Counted from the first letter of the stretch, positions 33,621-47,089 are shown. The stretch: 64,000 bases of DNA from Hsuehochloa calcarea (GCA_036346395.1 CM070603.1:29607045-29671044), one strand, 5' to 3'. Made by a program: numbers and translations. Notes: generated by a model from the sequence alone, not told the origin.

Positions 33621-34139
33621 CTCCCTAGAGCTGGGCATTGGGCCATGGGCATGGGCTCTTTCAGCCACATCGTGCTGGCTCGTCCCGGTCACCCCGTCGT
33701 GCCAGCCCACCTCGCCTCCATCCAAACCCAGGCATGGCCCAAAGCCCGTCGTGCTGAGGTCGTGCCGCGCCAGCCCAAGCTCAACCCTAAGTAACTATAG
33801 ACGAAGGAGGCGGAGGCGGCGATGGTGGCGGCGACCACCATCTTCATTCCTCTTGTGCCTGCCTCATTAAAAACCTAGTTAAAATTGAATTAATTGCGTA
33901 AAAACATGGGCACGTATATATTTCGGGAAAAAGTGATTTTTCTTGATATTTTACAGATACAATGTTACTGCCTTGTTAAGAACCTTACGCCCCAGAGTGG
34001 GGTTCCTCGAGTAAGAAAAAGAGTACAACAACAACATGCGTACATACTAACTACTCATCAATGTCGAGATCGTTCATGCGTTCGAGGTCAGCGTACGCCT
34101 GCACGATCTCAAGATCCTCCAGTTGATGTTGTTGCAACT

Positions 34140-35970
34140 CTTTAGCCAATTCTCAGTCCTTGGCGCATGTGATTGCCTCCACCATCCTAGGCGTGAGGGA
34201 TGATCTTCTTTCTTCAATTATTCTCCCTACCATGCTGAACGTTGCTTCTAAAGAGACAGTGGACACCGACACCAACAGAACATCCCGTGCGAAATATGTC
34301 AGCATAAGAAATATATGTTTGTTGTTCTTCCACCACTCGAGCAAATCTATCTTTCCACTGGAAATATCATGGTCGGTTTTTGCAAAATCATGCTCCAGGT
34401 AGTGGTTTAACTCTGAGGAATAATTTCATAAGGGGGCTGCCTGAGACTGAGAGGACAAAGAACTGGACTTGCCCTTTAGCTTCTTCCACAAGTGGGATGT
34501 CAAGCTTTTCTTTCCTTGTTGCGTCTGCTGTGAGGTTTCCGATCTCGCGTTGTTGCCGAATTTATCATGATACATGCGAAAAACACGAAAAGGCTCCTCT
34601 TTGACATGTGCGAAAGCTTCCAAGTAATCAGAACCGAAGCATTCACCTATTCCCTCCATACAGATATGCAAACCTGGCAACTTTTTCGTAGGATAAAAAA
34701 TAATAGCAAAGCAATACACGTGTGAAATAGAATTGAAATATTTAATAAAATTTTCATCAATTAGTGCGACAACATGACCTAAAAGGGGATTCTCCCTAGA
34801 TTTTACAATCTTGTCTGCAATTAACCAAATAAATTCTTTAACTAAGGAAAGGTATGGTAATAAACACCAGATAATATCTTTGTTGCTTTATAAAAAGGTT
34901 TTAAAAACTCTCAAAAAATGACTAACAATCTGCCAATCTGAATTAGTAACTACCAATTCATTATTTTGAGAGTTAGCATTGACAAAAACAGATATGACAT
35001 GTTTGTACCTTTGTAACTTCTTTAACATGATGTAGGTCGAGTTCCACCTCACCTTCATGTCAAGACCTAATTTTCTTGGCTCCTTCACATTGGCTACGCA
35101 GTACTCCGCGAACCTGGCTGCCACTTGTAGGGAATTTGTGAGGTAAGGAACAGCGTCGCGGACACTGTTCAAATATCCGCCAATCACTTGCATACCATCT
35201 TAAACAACAAGGTTCAAGATATGACATACACATCTCTGATGGAGAACATAATCACCAATATACGTTTACAATCTTGGGGTGAGAATGTTCATAGTAGTCG
35301 TGTTCGCTGATGCGTTATCAAGAGTTATAGAAGCAATATTATTATCTATCTTAAAATCATCAAGTACGTGTAGTACACGCCCGTCAATGGCCTCTCCCGT
35401 GTGTGATCCGTTAATTACCTTAAACCCTATGACTCTTTTGTTTAGCTTGTAATTATCGTCTAAATAATGGGCTACAACATTAAGGTAGGCACTTCTCTGG
35501 TGTGATGATGTCCAAATGTCTTTTAGCTCTGCTAGTTCCTTATGATACATCGGTAAAATATCAGATGTAGTGGTTTTCCTACTAACATGTTGGTACTGTG
35601 GGCAAAAGCCCCGTTGGACCATTCTTTCGAACGTGCGACTTTCACCCATCCTAATCGGTTGATCTTCCGCAACAATATATCTAGCAATTTTCTCACAGGC
35701 AGCAAGCGGGTTGTATACCTAAGTACTTATAGAGCCACCGGTCTCGAAGTTTAGCTCTATTTGTACTCCTCCTCAACTCTACGCCCTGATCTTGCGCAAG
35801 CATGCTTTGTAGTTCTAGTTCAAGTGCCCTGTCCCTGCAGCTGTACGAGCAGTTAATTTAGCTTGACAATAATTACAGGTTACGATATCTACCGTTTGGC
35901 TGGCCGTCTTGGATTTTCTGGCTCTAGGTCATGTGCTTCCAGCAATTCGTCCTTCATCTAGACCCGCAAA
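34140..35970 (-). pseudogene. hAT transposase (RICESLEEPER-like), decayed
   Basis: Reading down the minus strand: a BED finger start (DIVTCNYCQAKLTARTAAG, about 35905-35845); the catalytic-core region (FERMVQRGFCPQYQH; LDDNYKLNKRVIGFK; DDFKIDNNIASITLDNASAN, 35649-35290); HQRCVCHILNLVV then an in-frame TAA where the family has Gln (about 35203); the middle (KEPRKLGLDMKVRWNSTYIM, about 35080); and the C-terminal dimerisation region (LEWWKNN... VSLEATFSMVGRIIEERRSS, about 34340-34190). Several further stops and frame changes separate the pieces. Order and content match a full-length hAT transposase that no longer encodes a protein. Confidence 0.85.
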
Positions 35971-36239
35971 TGTTGCCGTCCGTGGACAGAGGAGAGAACT
36001 CTGGTGTCCCCATTGGCTCCGGACCGCCCTGGTACTCCTCGTAGCCCTCCGTACCATCTATATGACGGTCATCCGTGCCTAGTCTCTCATGCTTGGTGAG
36101 AGCTGACCAGCATCAACGAGAGTCGGAGCCGGAGGAGGACTAGGGAAGCGGCGGCAGGAGCTTACACTAAGTTGCCCTACTGCCCTTTTCGTGCTACGAC
36201 TCCTCGGTAGAATACTACTCGGGAGCTCCGACTCCTTGG

Positions 36240-36405
36240 TAGCATAATGGATGGATGGATGGTAAATAAATAGGGAGAGTAGATAGATGTTGAAGAAATG
36301 AGGAGAGTAGATGGATGGTGAATAGATGAGAGTGGATGGATGGTGAAGAAATGAGGAGAGTGAATGGATGGTGAAGAGATGAGAAAATGAGTTGATTTTA
36401 TAGCC
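36240..36405. repeat. Minisatellite of GGATGGTGAA-type units
   Basis: ATGGATGGATGG then repeated AGATGGATGGTGAAGAAATGAGGAGAGT units of about 30 bp, four to five imperfect copies. Inside the second hAT relic. Confidence 0.8.
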
Positions 36406-36647
36406 ATCAATCGGGAAGAAGGTCGTTACTTCCGAACGTTGCTAATGACCGTTGTCTGCACCTCCCGAAGTCGAACGTTGCTAATGGCCGTTGTCCAATC
36501 TCTTTTCCATGATTTGCTCTCTTAGTCCATACATGTACCGATGTACTCGTACACCGGTCACTCCATGTCTCTTTTCATTATCTGGTGATCTGGTCTGGTG
36601 GTGGCTTTGCTCTGGCGGTTTGGCCGAATGTTGTGCATGAGGCAACT

Positions 36648-36648
36648 C

Positions 36649-36711
<63 letters not shown>
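36648..36711. repeat. (CT)n-(AT)n microsatellite
   Basis: CTCTCTCTCTCTCTC followed by about 48 bp of AT repeat. Confidence 0.95.
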
Positions 36712-36713
<2 letters not shown>

Positions 36714-37470
36714 CCTATTTTCTAATCTTCTTTCTCTCTCCCCTTTACTTACTTGGCCCGTTGGCCGAATGCTTTTGGCTTCCCTGTTCTTCTTGCTTTG
36801 CTTCTTCTGTTTCCTCATTCTCTTCTTTTGCTCCGGTGATTTTTTTGGTCGAATGGGCCTTGTGTTGCGCATGGGGCTCTCCCTCCCCGTCCCCAGTGGT
36901 CCTTCTACGCCGCCTCTCCCTAGCTCGGTGCTTGGCCCACCTGTGCGCTCCGCCCCCCAGCGCCTCTCCCCTTGCCTTGCCAACAGGTGCGCGACCACAG
37001 CTCCCCCGCGTTGTGCCACTAGCGTCGCCCCACCGGCTCGCCTCCGGCTCAGGCTGCCGCAACCCCATGGCGTCGCTACCCCCTGCTTACTTGGTGGCAT
37101 GTATTTTGTTCATTCCCCCTCATTTTCCCTTCTACTGATATTTTGGTTTTTGAAAATTTGCTTGATTTATTTTTTGAGTTGTGAATGTGATGCTTGTTGT
37201 TGTTCATACATGGGGAAGATGATGGACGTGGGTGTGCTCTTTGTTCAGAGGCGGCATGGAGGCGAGGCGGCGGCCGTCCGTCTGGCGCGTGCCCGTGCTA
37301 GCCCGAAGCACGACACGGTTTGCCGTCTTTGTCGCGGTCGCCTTACGGTCAGCTCAGACCACCCGACCACCATCCGTGCCATCTCAGTGCCGGCTGGCAC
37401 GCCACATGTCGAACCGTGCTATGGTTGGACCGTACCGGGTCTACTGGATATCAGGCTGATCTAGAAAAGC
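36712..37470. other. GC-rich unassigned block
   Basis: 36830-37080 is C-rich and open in several frames on both strands (up to 288 codons from 36598, running through the microsatellite). 37230-37440 has hAT-like GC words. No domain is recognisable and I do not call a gene. Confidence 0.3.
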
Positions 37471-38035
37471 ACGATCCAACTCCATCCTCCACTTTTCCCT
37501 AGTAGGCTTATAACTTAGTTTTGTGAGATATGACCTTTGCTTTCGAAGAAAAGAACAACATCGATACATTACTCGCTCTGATTTTAAATACTTAGCACTT
37601 TTAACCGAATCACGCAAACAAAGCAATCCGATTTTGTAGAAATTTCATGAAAAAATTCAAATTCTACACAATTCGACAAAAATCATTGTGTTCCAAACGG
37701 AGTTAAATCCGCCAGACCAGAGTCACAGTGGAGCGAGTTGACACTGGACATGCTCTGACGCTCAACCGTTGGATTCGTTCCCCACTTCTGCAGTGGGGAC
37801 TTGTAAGCGTTCTAGAACTGTCCAGGACTTCTGGTTTACTCCGCTGATCTGTTCCAACATCCAACCCCCCTTCCCTTCCTTTCCATTTGCCCGCTCCTTC
37901 GAAAACCATTAGCAAGTGGCAGAGTCCAACACAAGCTCCCACTCCCAGATCTCCCACCCCCACCGCCGATGAGCTCAACCGCCGCCTCCTCCACCTAGCC
38001 GGCCAGCTACGCCCCGCGCGCACCAGCCGCCCCCA
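37471..38035 (+). promoter_or_regulatory. Promoter and 5' UTR of the BIG-type ARF-GEF
   Basis: AT-rich to about 37700, then C-rich leader sequence up to the ATG at 38036. No clear TATA box close to the start. The start is chosen because it opens the long exon whose frame continues through all later exons; other frames here are shadows. Confidence 0.5.
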
Positions 38036-41000
38036 ATGTCGTCGGCGGGCGACGCCGATGCCGAGCCCCTCGGCGGCGCCTCCCCGGCCGGCCGCGTGCT
38101 CAGCCGCGCCCTTGACAAGGTCATCAAGCACTCCTCCTGGCGCAAGCACTCCGCGCTTGTCTCCGCCTCCAAATCCGCCCTCGACCTTCTCTCCTCCGCC
38201 CCCGCCTCCGCGTCCGAGTCATCTGCTTCACCTATCCCCGGCCTACCCGCCCCCGCCGCCGACGCCGCGCTCCACGCGCTTCTCCTCGCCCTGGACCCCG
38301 CCTCCCCCAAGGTCGCCGAGCCCGCGCTCGAGTGCGTCGCCAGTCTTCTCTCCCTCCGCCTCCTCCTCGGCGACGTCGCCGCCGCCGACCCCTCCCCGGT
38401 CTCCAAGCTCTTCGCCGCGGTCCTCTCCTGCGGCGGCCTTGGCGATGACTCCCTCGAGCTTGCCGCGCTCCGCGTGCTCGTCGCCTTCGCGCGGTGCCCC
38501 GCGGTCTCCGTCCACGGAGAGTGCCTGGGCCAGATGGTGAAGGCTTGCTATAACTTGTACCTGGGGAGCGTGAGCGGCGGGAATCAGCTTTGCGCTAAGC
38601 TGGCACTCGCGCAGGTGCTGGCCGTCGTGTTCGCGCGCGTGGAGGCGGACGCCATGGACGTGCGCGTGCGCACGGTCTCAGCAGCCGACATGATGGACCT
38701 CTCCGATCGCAGCCTGAACGACTCCAGCGTCGTGCAGGCAGCGCAGGCGTTCATAAACGAGGCGATGGAGGGGAGCGACGTGCCGGAGGAGGCCCCCCCG
38801 GCGCATCCGGCCGATGGGGACGGCAGTGGGGAGGATCAGGGGATGAGCAGGATCAGGGAGGATGGGCTGGCGTTGTTCAAAAACCTCTGCAAGCTGTCGA
38901 TGAAATTCGCCACTCCGGATAACCCGGATGATCCAGTGCTTCTGCGGGGGAAGGTGCTGTCACTCGAGCTGCTTAGGATGGTCATTGACAATGCAGGGCC
39001 GTTCTGGAAGACGAATGAAAAGTATGTACTTGATAGTTATGCTGGTTCTCATTATATACATTAAAATTCATTGCATTGCCTATTTCCGTCAATATTATTC
39101 TTCCTATGAGTCTTGATGTGCGTAATTGATTGGTGAGGAAGGTTAAAGTGGGCAATGTATAAAATTATACTTAACAACACTGAGAGTGCTTTTAAGAATT
39201 TTTTTTCTTTCCTAGTCACTGAGCAGGGCATGAGAGAGTAGTGTGTAACATTTCTCTATCCAGATGGCATCTGCTCATGTTGTTTCTGCAAATTTTTCTT
39301 GATTGTGTATCATATGGGTTGGTCACATGAGGATTTGGCCTAAGGAAGTGATGGTTGTGGTCTTCTGAATTTGGTCGTGTTTAGAATATATATGTATGGC
39401 TATATATCCTTGATGAATTCGTGAGCATGCTAAAGATTAGAACTACTGATATTTGACCATTTTTTTCTTTTATAACTAGAGCGAGAACTGCATGACAGTA
39501 CTGATGGATAATGAACCAGCTAGATTTTCCAAATGATGTACATGTTACTTAGCAGCTGATGCAGGCTTGTATTGGAGTCATTTTTAATTCAATTTGTGGT
39601 GTCTCTTTCAGTAAATAATCCTTGAAAAAAAAGAATAACATCATAAAGGACACCAAGCAGGTGGGTGTGAAACAAATACCATAGCTACATAGCCTACGCA
39701 TGCTGATAGTCCATGTAGATACAGTGCACACCCTCTCAGACTTGCCGAACCACACTGATCTTTGATTGAGGGAGGGATTGAAAATGCCACTTGCCACTAA
39801 TAATATCATCATAGTATTTTTTTCATACGAGAATGTATCAAATAACCATGCACAAAAAGGTTCATACTGGAAGCTGTTTATGTCATTTCATGTAGGAATG
39901 CTGAATTGGGTACCAGGCTCAACAGAAAGGACATCCCACCAATATTGATTTTTTCTCTCTACTGATGCAGGTATCTTGAAGCAATTAAGCAGTACCTTTG
40001 TTTATCCTTGTTGAAGAACAGTGCCTTGTCAGCAATGAGTGTTTTCCAGCTTTTGTGCTCCATTTTTATGGGTCTTTTGTCAAGGTTCAGATCTGGTTTG
40101 AAAGAGGAAATTGGAATATTTTTTCCTATGCTTGTCCTGAGAGTTCTTGAAAATGTCCTTCAACCTAGCTTTTTACAAAAAATGACAGTTCTAAACTTTT
40201 TGGAGAAGATATGTAAAGAATCTCAGGTTATTATTGATATCTTTGTGAACTATGATTGTGATGTTGATGCACCGAACATTTTTGAAAGGTACGTTAGTTT
40301 TCTGCTTGATGGACATTCACCTTCAGTTTTGTTTTATAATCAATAAGAGTCATTAGTATTCTTGTCAAATATAGTGAAACAGTCTATACACTACAGTGAG
40401 CACAGTTCTGCACTTCCTACTACTACTGGAAAAAAAATATTTACTATTTACTTTCTAATTTTACAATAAAGTGATTTAATCCTATCAGATCTTCACAGGA
40501 TTGTCAATGGACTACTAAAGACTGCTTTAGGTGTCCCTGCTGGATCTACAACAACATTAACTGTCGCACAAGACCAAACATTTCGAATTGAATCTGTCAA
40601 GTGCCTTGCAACTATTATTAAATCAATGGGTTCATGGATGGACCAGCAACTGAGAATTGGTGAATTCTCCCTGATAAGTTCTGAAACTCCAAGTTCAATA
40701 GACAGTCATAATATCCATAATGGAGAAGAAGGGAGTGGAATGGATTATGACCTGCAATCTGACTCTATTAGCTCTGACGTATCTGATTCTTCCTCACTTG
40801 AGCAACGGCGTGCTTATAAAATAGAACTTCAGGTGTAAATGGGAATTTGGTTTTCTCTACTGTTAAATTGTTTCTGTTTTTTAGGTAGAAAAAATGTTTC
40901 TGTTTAAAGGGTCGCATCTTTGGGATTACTGATAGGTCTAAATTTCCTTTTGCAGAAAGGAATTGCCTTGTTTAACAGAAAACCTTCCAAAGGTATTGAT

Positions 41001-44000
41001 TTTCTCATTCGCAGCAAGAAGATAGGCCATTCTCCGGAAGATGTGGCTTCTTTCTTGAAAAACACTGCTGGCTTAAACGCAACAATGATTGGAGACTATT
41101 TGGGTGAAAGAGATGACTTCCCTCTCAAAGTCATGCATGCTTATGTGGATGCACTAAACTTCGAAGGCATGGACTTCGGTGTGGCGATTAGATTCTTCTT
41201 GCAAGGTTTCAGGTTACCAGGGGAAGCACAGAAAATTGACCGGATCATGGAAAAATTTGCTGAACGCTACTGTAAATGCAATCCAAACGCTTTTTCCAGT
41301 GCAGATACCGCTTATGTTCTTGCTTATTCTGTGATATTGCTAAACACTGATGCTCACAGTGCCATGGTGAAGGATAAGGTAAGTCAATCGCGATTAGCCT
41401 TTGTTATCATCTGGGGATGGCTCATTTAATAATGGAAATTTTCATGTGCAGATGTCTAAGGCTGATTTCATGCGCAATAACCGGGAAATTGATAATGGGA
41501 AGGATTTGCCTGAAGCTTATTTGAGTGCATTATTCGACCAAATTGTCAACAATGAAATCAAAATGAGTGCTGATTCTTTGGCTGCACAAACCAAGCAACC
41601 CAATAGCATAAGTAAGCTTCTAGGCTTAGACAATATTATCAGCTTTGTCAACTGGAGACAGACAGAAGACAAAGCACTAGGAGCAAATGACTTGCTCATT
41701 AAGCACATACAGGAGAAATTTAAAGCAAAGCGTGGAAAATCAGAGTAAGATCAGCATGTTTTTTGTTGCTTAGAAAATTTAGAATACTTATGTGCTGAGT
41801 GATATTTTATGAACTTAAGCTTTTGCGTGATGCAGGTCCGTGTTTTATGTTGTTTCTGATGCAACCATTTTAAGATTCATGATGGAGGCCTGCTGGGCCC
41901 CTATGATGGCTGCATTCAGCATGACACTAGACCAAAGTAATGATAAGGTTGCCACATCACAGTGTTTAAAGGGTTTAAGATTTGCCGTGCATATCACATC
42001 TGTTATGTGCATGCAGACCCAAAGAGATGCTTTTTTGACATCCATAGCCAAATTCACATCCCTCCATTCTGCTGCTGACATGAAACAAAAGAATGTCGAT
42101 GCTGTGAAGGTAGGAGGCCACACAAAGCACATTGTTTCTTTGCAATTTACAAAATGTTTCTTCTGGGCAATCAGTCTTTATGAAATTTTCTATGATAAAA
42201 CCTTTGGAACATATATTCTAGCTTGTTTCTAGCAAAGGCTTATTTTCTCCACTTCAGCTCATCTGTATAATGGTTGCATCAGCTTATGCAAATTCCACAT
42301 CTTGTATATCTTTCGGTCTTCTAAGGTAATTGTGCAATCCACTGTTTTTTTTTAAAATCCGAGAGGCGAGAGGGGCTTCAATGCCCTCCTGGAGAGCAAA
42401 AGCACAAATTGAGGGTCAGATTTGCAACCGCCCACCACACTACTAATAGTCTGCTTCACGATTTGTGTAATTTAGTTTAGTTTTTTTTTTTTTGGGGGGG
42501 ACATAGAACAGTGGATTTTGAACCATCCGAAAAGTGTATTTCCTGTATTATTTTCTGGTGATATCTCTGGTAAATGATTATCAACAAATATGCCGATTGT
42601 TGCACCTATTGTCCATAGAATGTTCCTTTTCTTGAGGGTGTACCCAATGTTCCTGTTACAAATCTATTTTTGTTTTGTTCGTGTTATACTTTACTAATAA
42701 ATCGTTAGGCATATCTGACTGTTTCAAAGAAGCAGAATGATATATTTAGTTTGTTTTTCAACAGGCTATAATATCCATCGCAATCGAAGATGGCAATTAC
42801 TTGCAGGAAGCTTGGGACCATGTATTAACTTGTTTATCACGGTTCGAGCATTTACATCTACTTGGAGAAGGGGTGCCTACTGATGCTTCATTTCTGACAG
42901 TACCTCCGGTTGAGTCAGAAGAAAAGACTCAGAAGTCTACTTCTGTTCTATCTTCAAAGAGGGCCAGTGCTCTTCAGAATCTTGCCATGATGGCTGCTGT
43001 TAGAGGGGGTTCTTATGACAGCACTGTGGCAAAAACCAGTGCATCAGCATTGGTTATGCCTGAACAGATCAATAATTTCATATTGAACATAAATTTGTTG
43101 GACCAGATTGGCATTGTTGAGTTAAATCATATATTTGCTCATAGTCAAAGATTAAACGGTGATGCCATTGTTGCTTTTGTGAAAGCTCTTTGCAAGGTCT
43201 CAATGACCGAGTTGCAGTCTTCGTCAGATCCTCGTATCTTCTGCCTTACAAAAATAGTAGAAATCGCGTAAGAGAATTCTTGAGATCCACTCATAAAACC
43301 TACCATTTTAGTAATAACAAACAGCAGCCATGGCTCACTACTTCTTAACTAGTCTAATCCTGGACTTCATTCGTGCAGGCATTACAATATGAACCGCATA
43401 CGTTTGGTGTGGTCTCGAATTTGGAATGTGTTGTCAGATTTTTTTGTGTCTGTTGGATTATTAGAAAATCTTTCTGTTGCAATATTTGTGATGGACTCTC
43501 TGAGGCAGCTGGCGATGAAGTTTCTGGAAAGAGAGGAACTGGCAAACTATAACTTTCAAAATGAGTTCCTTAAACCTTTTGTGATTGTTATGCAGAAGAG
43601 TAACGCTTCAGAAGTACGAGAGCTGATTGTTCGGTGTGTTTCACAGATGGTTCTAAGTCGGGTTAACAACATAAAGTCTGGCTGGAAGGGTGTTTTTACG
43701 GTATGTATTACTTTGCATGGTTAGTTTTAGTTTACTCAGAGTGTCTTGGACAAGTTCACATTGGAGCTAGTGTGACCTGTCCTGGAAAAAACAAGCTAAT
43801 GTGATATTCTTATGCCATTTATGTCAATTTTCCATCAATGTACAGGTTTTTACTTCTGCAGCAGCCGATAATACGAAAAGTATTGTCCTATTGGCATTTG
43901 AGACTATGGAAAAAATTGTTCGAGACTATTTTCCATACATAACTGAGACAGAGACCACAACATTTACTGATTGTATTAAATGTCTTATTGCATTTACAAG

Positions 44001-46211
44001 AAGCCAATTTAACAGTGATGCCAGTCTCAACGCTATTGCGTTTCTCCGATTCTGTGCTGTTAAACTTGCCGAGGAAGGATTTGTTTGTCAGGACAAGGGT
44101 GCTGATAAACCCAAGAATTCAGATATGTCAGATGGAAATACCACTGTGAACAAGGATGATTATGTTTCCTTCTGGATTCTGCTTCTTGCCGGTACAGTGT
44201 TTTTTTAAAATAGCGCTAGTTACTTTATAAGGCATTCCGAGTCTTGTTTGATGAAATCATGAAAATCTGAAGGATTTGAGGTCTGTAAGATTAACCATAT
44301 TTTTTTTCTTATTTTTTTCTTGCCTTTTCAGGTTTAGCCAAATTGACAACTGATTCAAGACCAACTATCAGGAAAAGTGCTGTAGGAGTACTTTTTGACA
44401 TTTTGAAGGATCATGGACACCTCTTCTCGCAGCCCTTTTGGACCAATATCTTTGAATCTGTTGTTTATCCTCTATTTAGCAGTGAAAGGTCTACGGCGAG
44501 TGATCTGACCTCAACATTGAATAGCACTGAGGATAACTTTTTGAATCTTGAAACACAAACATTGGCAGTGAAATGTTTAGTGGGTTTATTTGTTAATTTC
44601 TTTGATGTGATGCGGCCAAAACTTGCTAGAATTGCATCTATTGTCACATATTTTGTCAGAAGTCCCTACAAACACTCTGCTAGTATAGGTGTATCTGCTT
44701 TGCTGCGTTTAACAGAGCAAGTTGGTAGTGAGCTTTCTGAGGAGGAATGGAAAGAGATTTTGCTATGCTTCAAAGAATCAGTGAAACATATCTTTGTTGT
44801 ATTCTCTAAAATTTTAAGGATGATGCAAGATATTGAAATTCCAGATAGAATTGAATCTTATTCAGAAGCCGAGCAATATTCAGATCATGAAATTTATAGT
44901 AATGATGAGGAGGAAGCTAATATGGAGACAACTTCTTATGGTATTGTCAAACTGAAGAATCATATGGCCCAACTACTCTTAGTTGTTCAGGTACTTGCTT
45001 TTTGTTAATGAAATAATGTAAATTTATCTTGGTAACCAACTCGTACATGGTATAAGTTTGATTCGATGCTCCTTTTTGGATGGTGAAACTCAAAAATATA
45101 GGCTGCTATTTGGATCTTTTACTCACTTCAGCTCTGGGCATCTGTCTAAAATGGGCCTAGGCCATTTTTAACCCAAGTGCCTTAAAAATCCAAAGTTTTA
45201 GTTGCTAGGGCCGAGGGGTTTGGTCCTCAATTAAGGTACTAACTTTTGAAAGAACAGAGTGGAATAATGAAATTGTTATGACAAAGAGAGAATGCGAGGA
45301 TCGATGACTAAGGTGATCACTATATATCTTCACCTTTTCCCAATTTAACCAAACCTTGCTCAGTTGCCTCTATGGGACAGGTTGGTTCTACCTAGAGGTT
45401 ATAGATGCCACTATGGCAGTTTTCGTGGCGAAGTAAGCTTTAAAGGGTTATCAATCATCTTCCTTTGCTGGGTAATACTTAAAATCTTGTGCCTAAGTGG
45501 GCAAGTGAAACAGACGTATCAGTCTCGTTGGCTTCAGAATTCGTTGACAATTCTACCCACATCACACTCATTTTTTTTCCTTCTATGCAGGGCATTATTA
45601 AATTGTACGAGGAACAGAAAAAATATCTTCATGTGGAGCATATTAGCATTCTTTTGGAGATGATATCAACAATTGCAACACATGCAAGTGAAGTGAGCTC
45701 TGAATCTTCATTGCAGATGAAATTCCATAAAGCATGTTCCCTTTTGGAGGTATCTGAGCCAGCAGTTGTCCATTTCGAGAACGAGTCATACCTGAGCTAC
45801 CTCAAGCTTCTGCAAGCTCTACTCCATGACTATCCATTTTTATCAGAAAACATGAACATTGAGTCGCGGATACTTGATGCTTGTGAGAAAATACTGCGGA
45901 TGTATCTAAAGTGTGCAGGGCATGAACCATCGGATGAAGCTTCTCACAGCGATACTTCTTTGCATTGCGTAGTGCCACTAGGCGCTGCTAAGAAAGAGGA
46001 ACTTGCTGCTAGGACTTCGTTGGTCCTTCTAGTGATGCAGTTACTGGACAACCTAGAGAAGGATTCATTTAGGAGAGTACTGCCCTGCTTTTTCCCACTG
46101 TTAGTTGATCTGATTCGTTGTGAGCATAGCTCTGGAGAAGTTCAACACGCTCTGTACAAAATCTTTCAATCATCAATAGGCATACTCCATTTTGACGTCG
46201 TAGTCCCATAG
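38036..46211 (+). CDS. BIG: BIG-type brefeldin A-inhibited ARF guanine-nucleotide exchange factor
   Basis: It loads GTP on ARF GTPases at the trans-Golgi/early endosome. Eleven exons (38036-39021, 39971-40288, 40499-40832, 40956-41378, 41452-41744, 41836-42109, 42765-43267, 43379-43700, 43846-44191, 44332-44990, 45591-46211) have GT/AG borders and total 5079 nt, or 1692 residues. That is close to the 1.7-1.8 thousand usual for plant BIG1-4. Order: DCB region in exon 1 (residues 1 to about 220), HUS region with its box NYDCDVDAPNIFERIV (exons 2-3), Sec7 domain (about 547-740) with catalytic Glu636 in FRLPGEAQKID and LNTDAHS, then the HDS repeats to the C-terminus. Leu674 stands where brefeldin-sensitive GNOM has Met (SIIMLNTD). 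An Asp/Glu-rich patch is in exon 10 (SYSEAEQYSDHEIYSNDEEE). Which of BIG1-4 it matches best was not determined. Confidence 0.93.
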
Positions 46212-46930
46212 CCTACAGTGGACTAAAACTACAGTTTGACATCCTGATTGAGCCCTCCTTCATAATCCTGGAGTTCAAGGTGAAAATCTCTTACTAGTTC
46301 GGCACTTTCATATTGTGCTATATATTGTTAGTCAACTGAGATCAGTGTGTTTATTTCTTATTTTTGCAGTGTCACATTACCAGTCCAGATGGGAAAAGGG
46401 GCCATTTTTTGCCGTCATCCATTTCAGCCAATGAGTTTCATCATCTGAACACTGCAGTCAGACAAGGATTACTCCTTATGACTTTGGACTTTTTTGTGCC
46501 TGATACAAGCTGAGTTAATTTTTCATGGCCCTGCTACGCAGAAGGATCTCGTGCTCCCGTTCCACCATTAGCATCGCCTTAATTTGAGGGTGTGATGTAT
46601 AGTGATATTTGCCGCGGCAACGGCCGTGCTACTACAGAGGAAACCGTTTGAAGCTATGATTGCTTGGTAATAGCTTTTCTTGCGAAACCAAACTAGCCTT
46701 TCATCGTTGCATATATTATTACCCTTGTATCTATAATGGGCTATGTTTGTAATTCTTTGTTCATATAAACGGAATGCTGCAGTTAAAATCTGTTGTTTAG
46801 GCAAATGAACCATGAGAACTGTGGTTAAACCACAAACAGGAGATGTGCTTTGCAGTCGAATCATTTAAGCATTCGAACGGTGTAAAGGCAAGCTGTTGGT
46901 TCACTTCAGCGAATCACCAACGATGTTGTC
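46212..46930 (+). other. 3' UTR of the BIG gene, with a probable 3' UTR intron
   Basis: 46280-46369 reads AAG/GTGAAAATC ... TTTTTGCAG, a 90-bp candidate intron 69 bp after the stop. About 46380-46800 is likely 3' UTR. No other gene is seen before the copia LTR; the 98-codon minus-strand frame is taken as chance. Confidence 0.45.
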
Positions 46931-47075
46931 TGTTTAAGAGTTTGTACATTCTCTCCTCTCTCTTAGCCATGGCCCATTAGCCTATGAGATCCCTGTGTGT
47001 GTATATATATATACTCTCATTAATGAATAAGATGCATAGTTGTGAATAGCAAAACCATTCTCTCAAATTTTAACA
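46931..47075 (+). repeat. 5' LTR of the copia element (145 bp)
   Basis: TG...CA ends, TATATATATA near 47000, followed by the primer-site relic. Confidence 0.8.
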
Positions 47076-47089
47076 TAGTATCATAGCAA

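Larger units (their letters stand above)
33629..37440 (-). mobile_element. Second hAT element relic
   Basis: The left end TAGAGCTGGGCATTGGGCC (33629 on) followed by GTGCTGGCTCG, CCGTCGTGCC and GCGCCAGCCC words is typical of plant hAT ends (compare the Dart/nDart-type TAGAGGTGGCCAAACGGGC end). A decayed hAT transposase lies inside on the minus strand. GTGCTAGCCCGAAGCACGACACGG at about 37296-37320 has matching subterminal words, so the right end may be near 37440, but no clean TIR or 8-bp duplication was found there. Confidence 0.5.

Noticed and set aside
36598..37464. 288-codon frame
   Set aside because: Reads through an (AT)n microsatellite as Tyr-Ile repeats, with a competing frame on the other strand.
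38243..38515. Long minus-strand frames opposite BIG exon 1
   Set aside because: Antisense shadow of a GC-rich coding exon.
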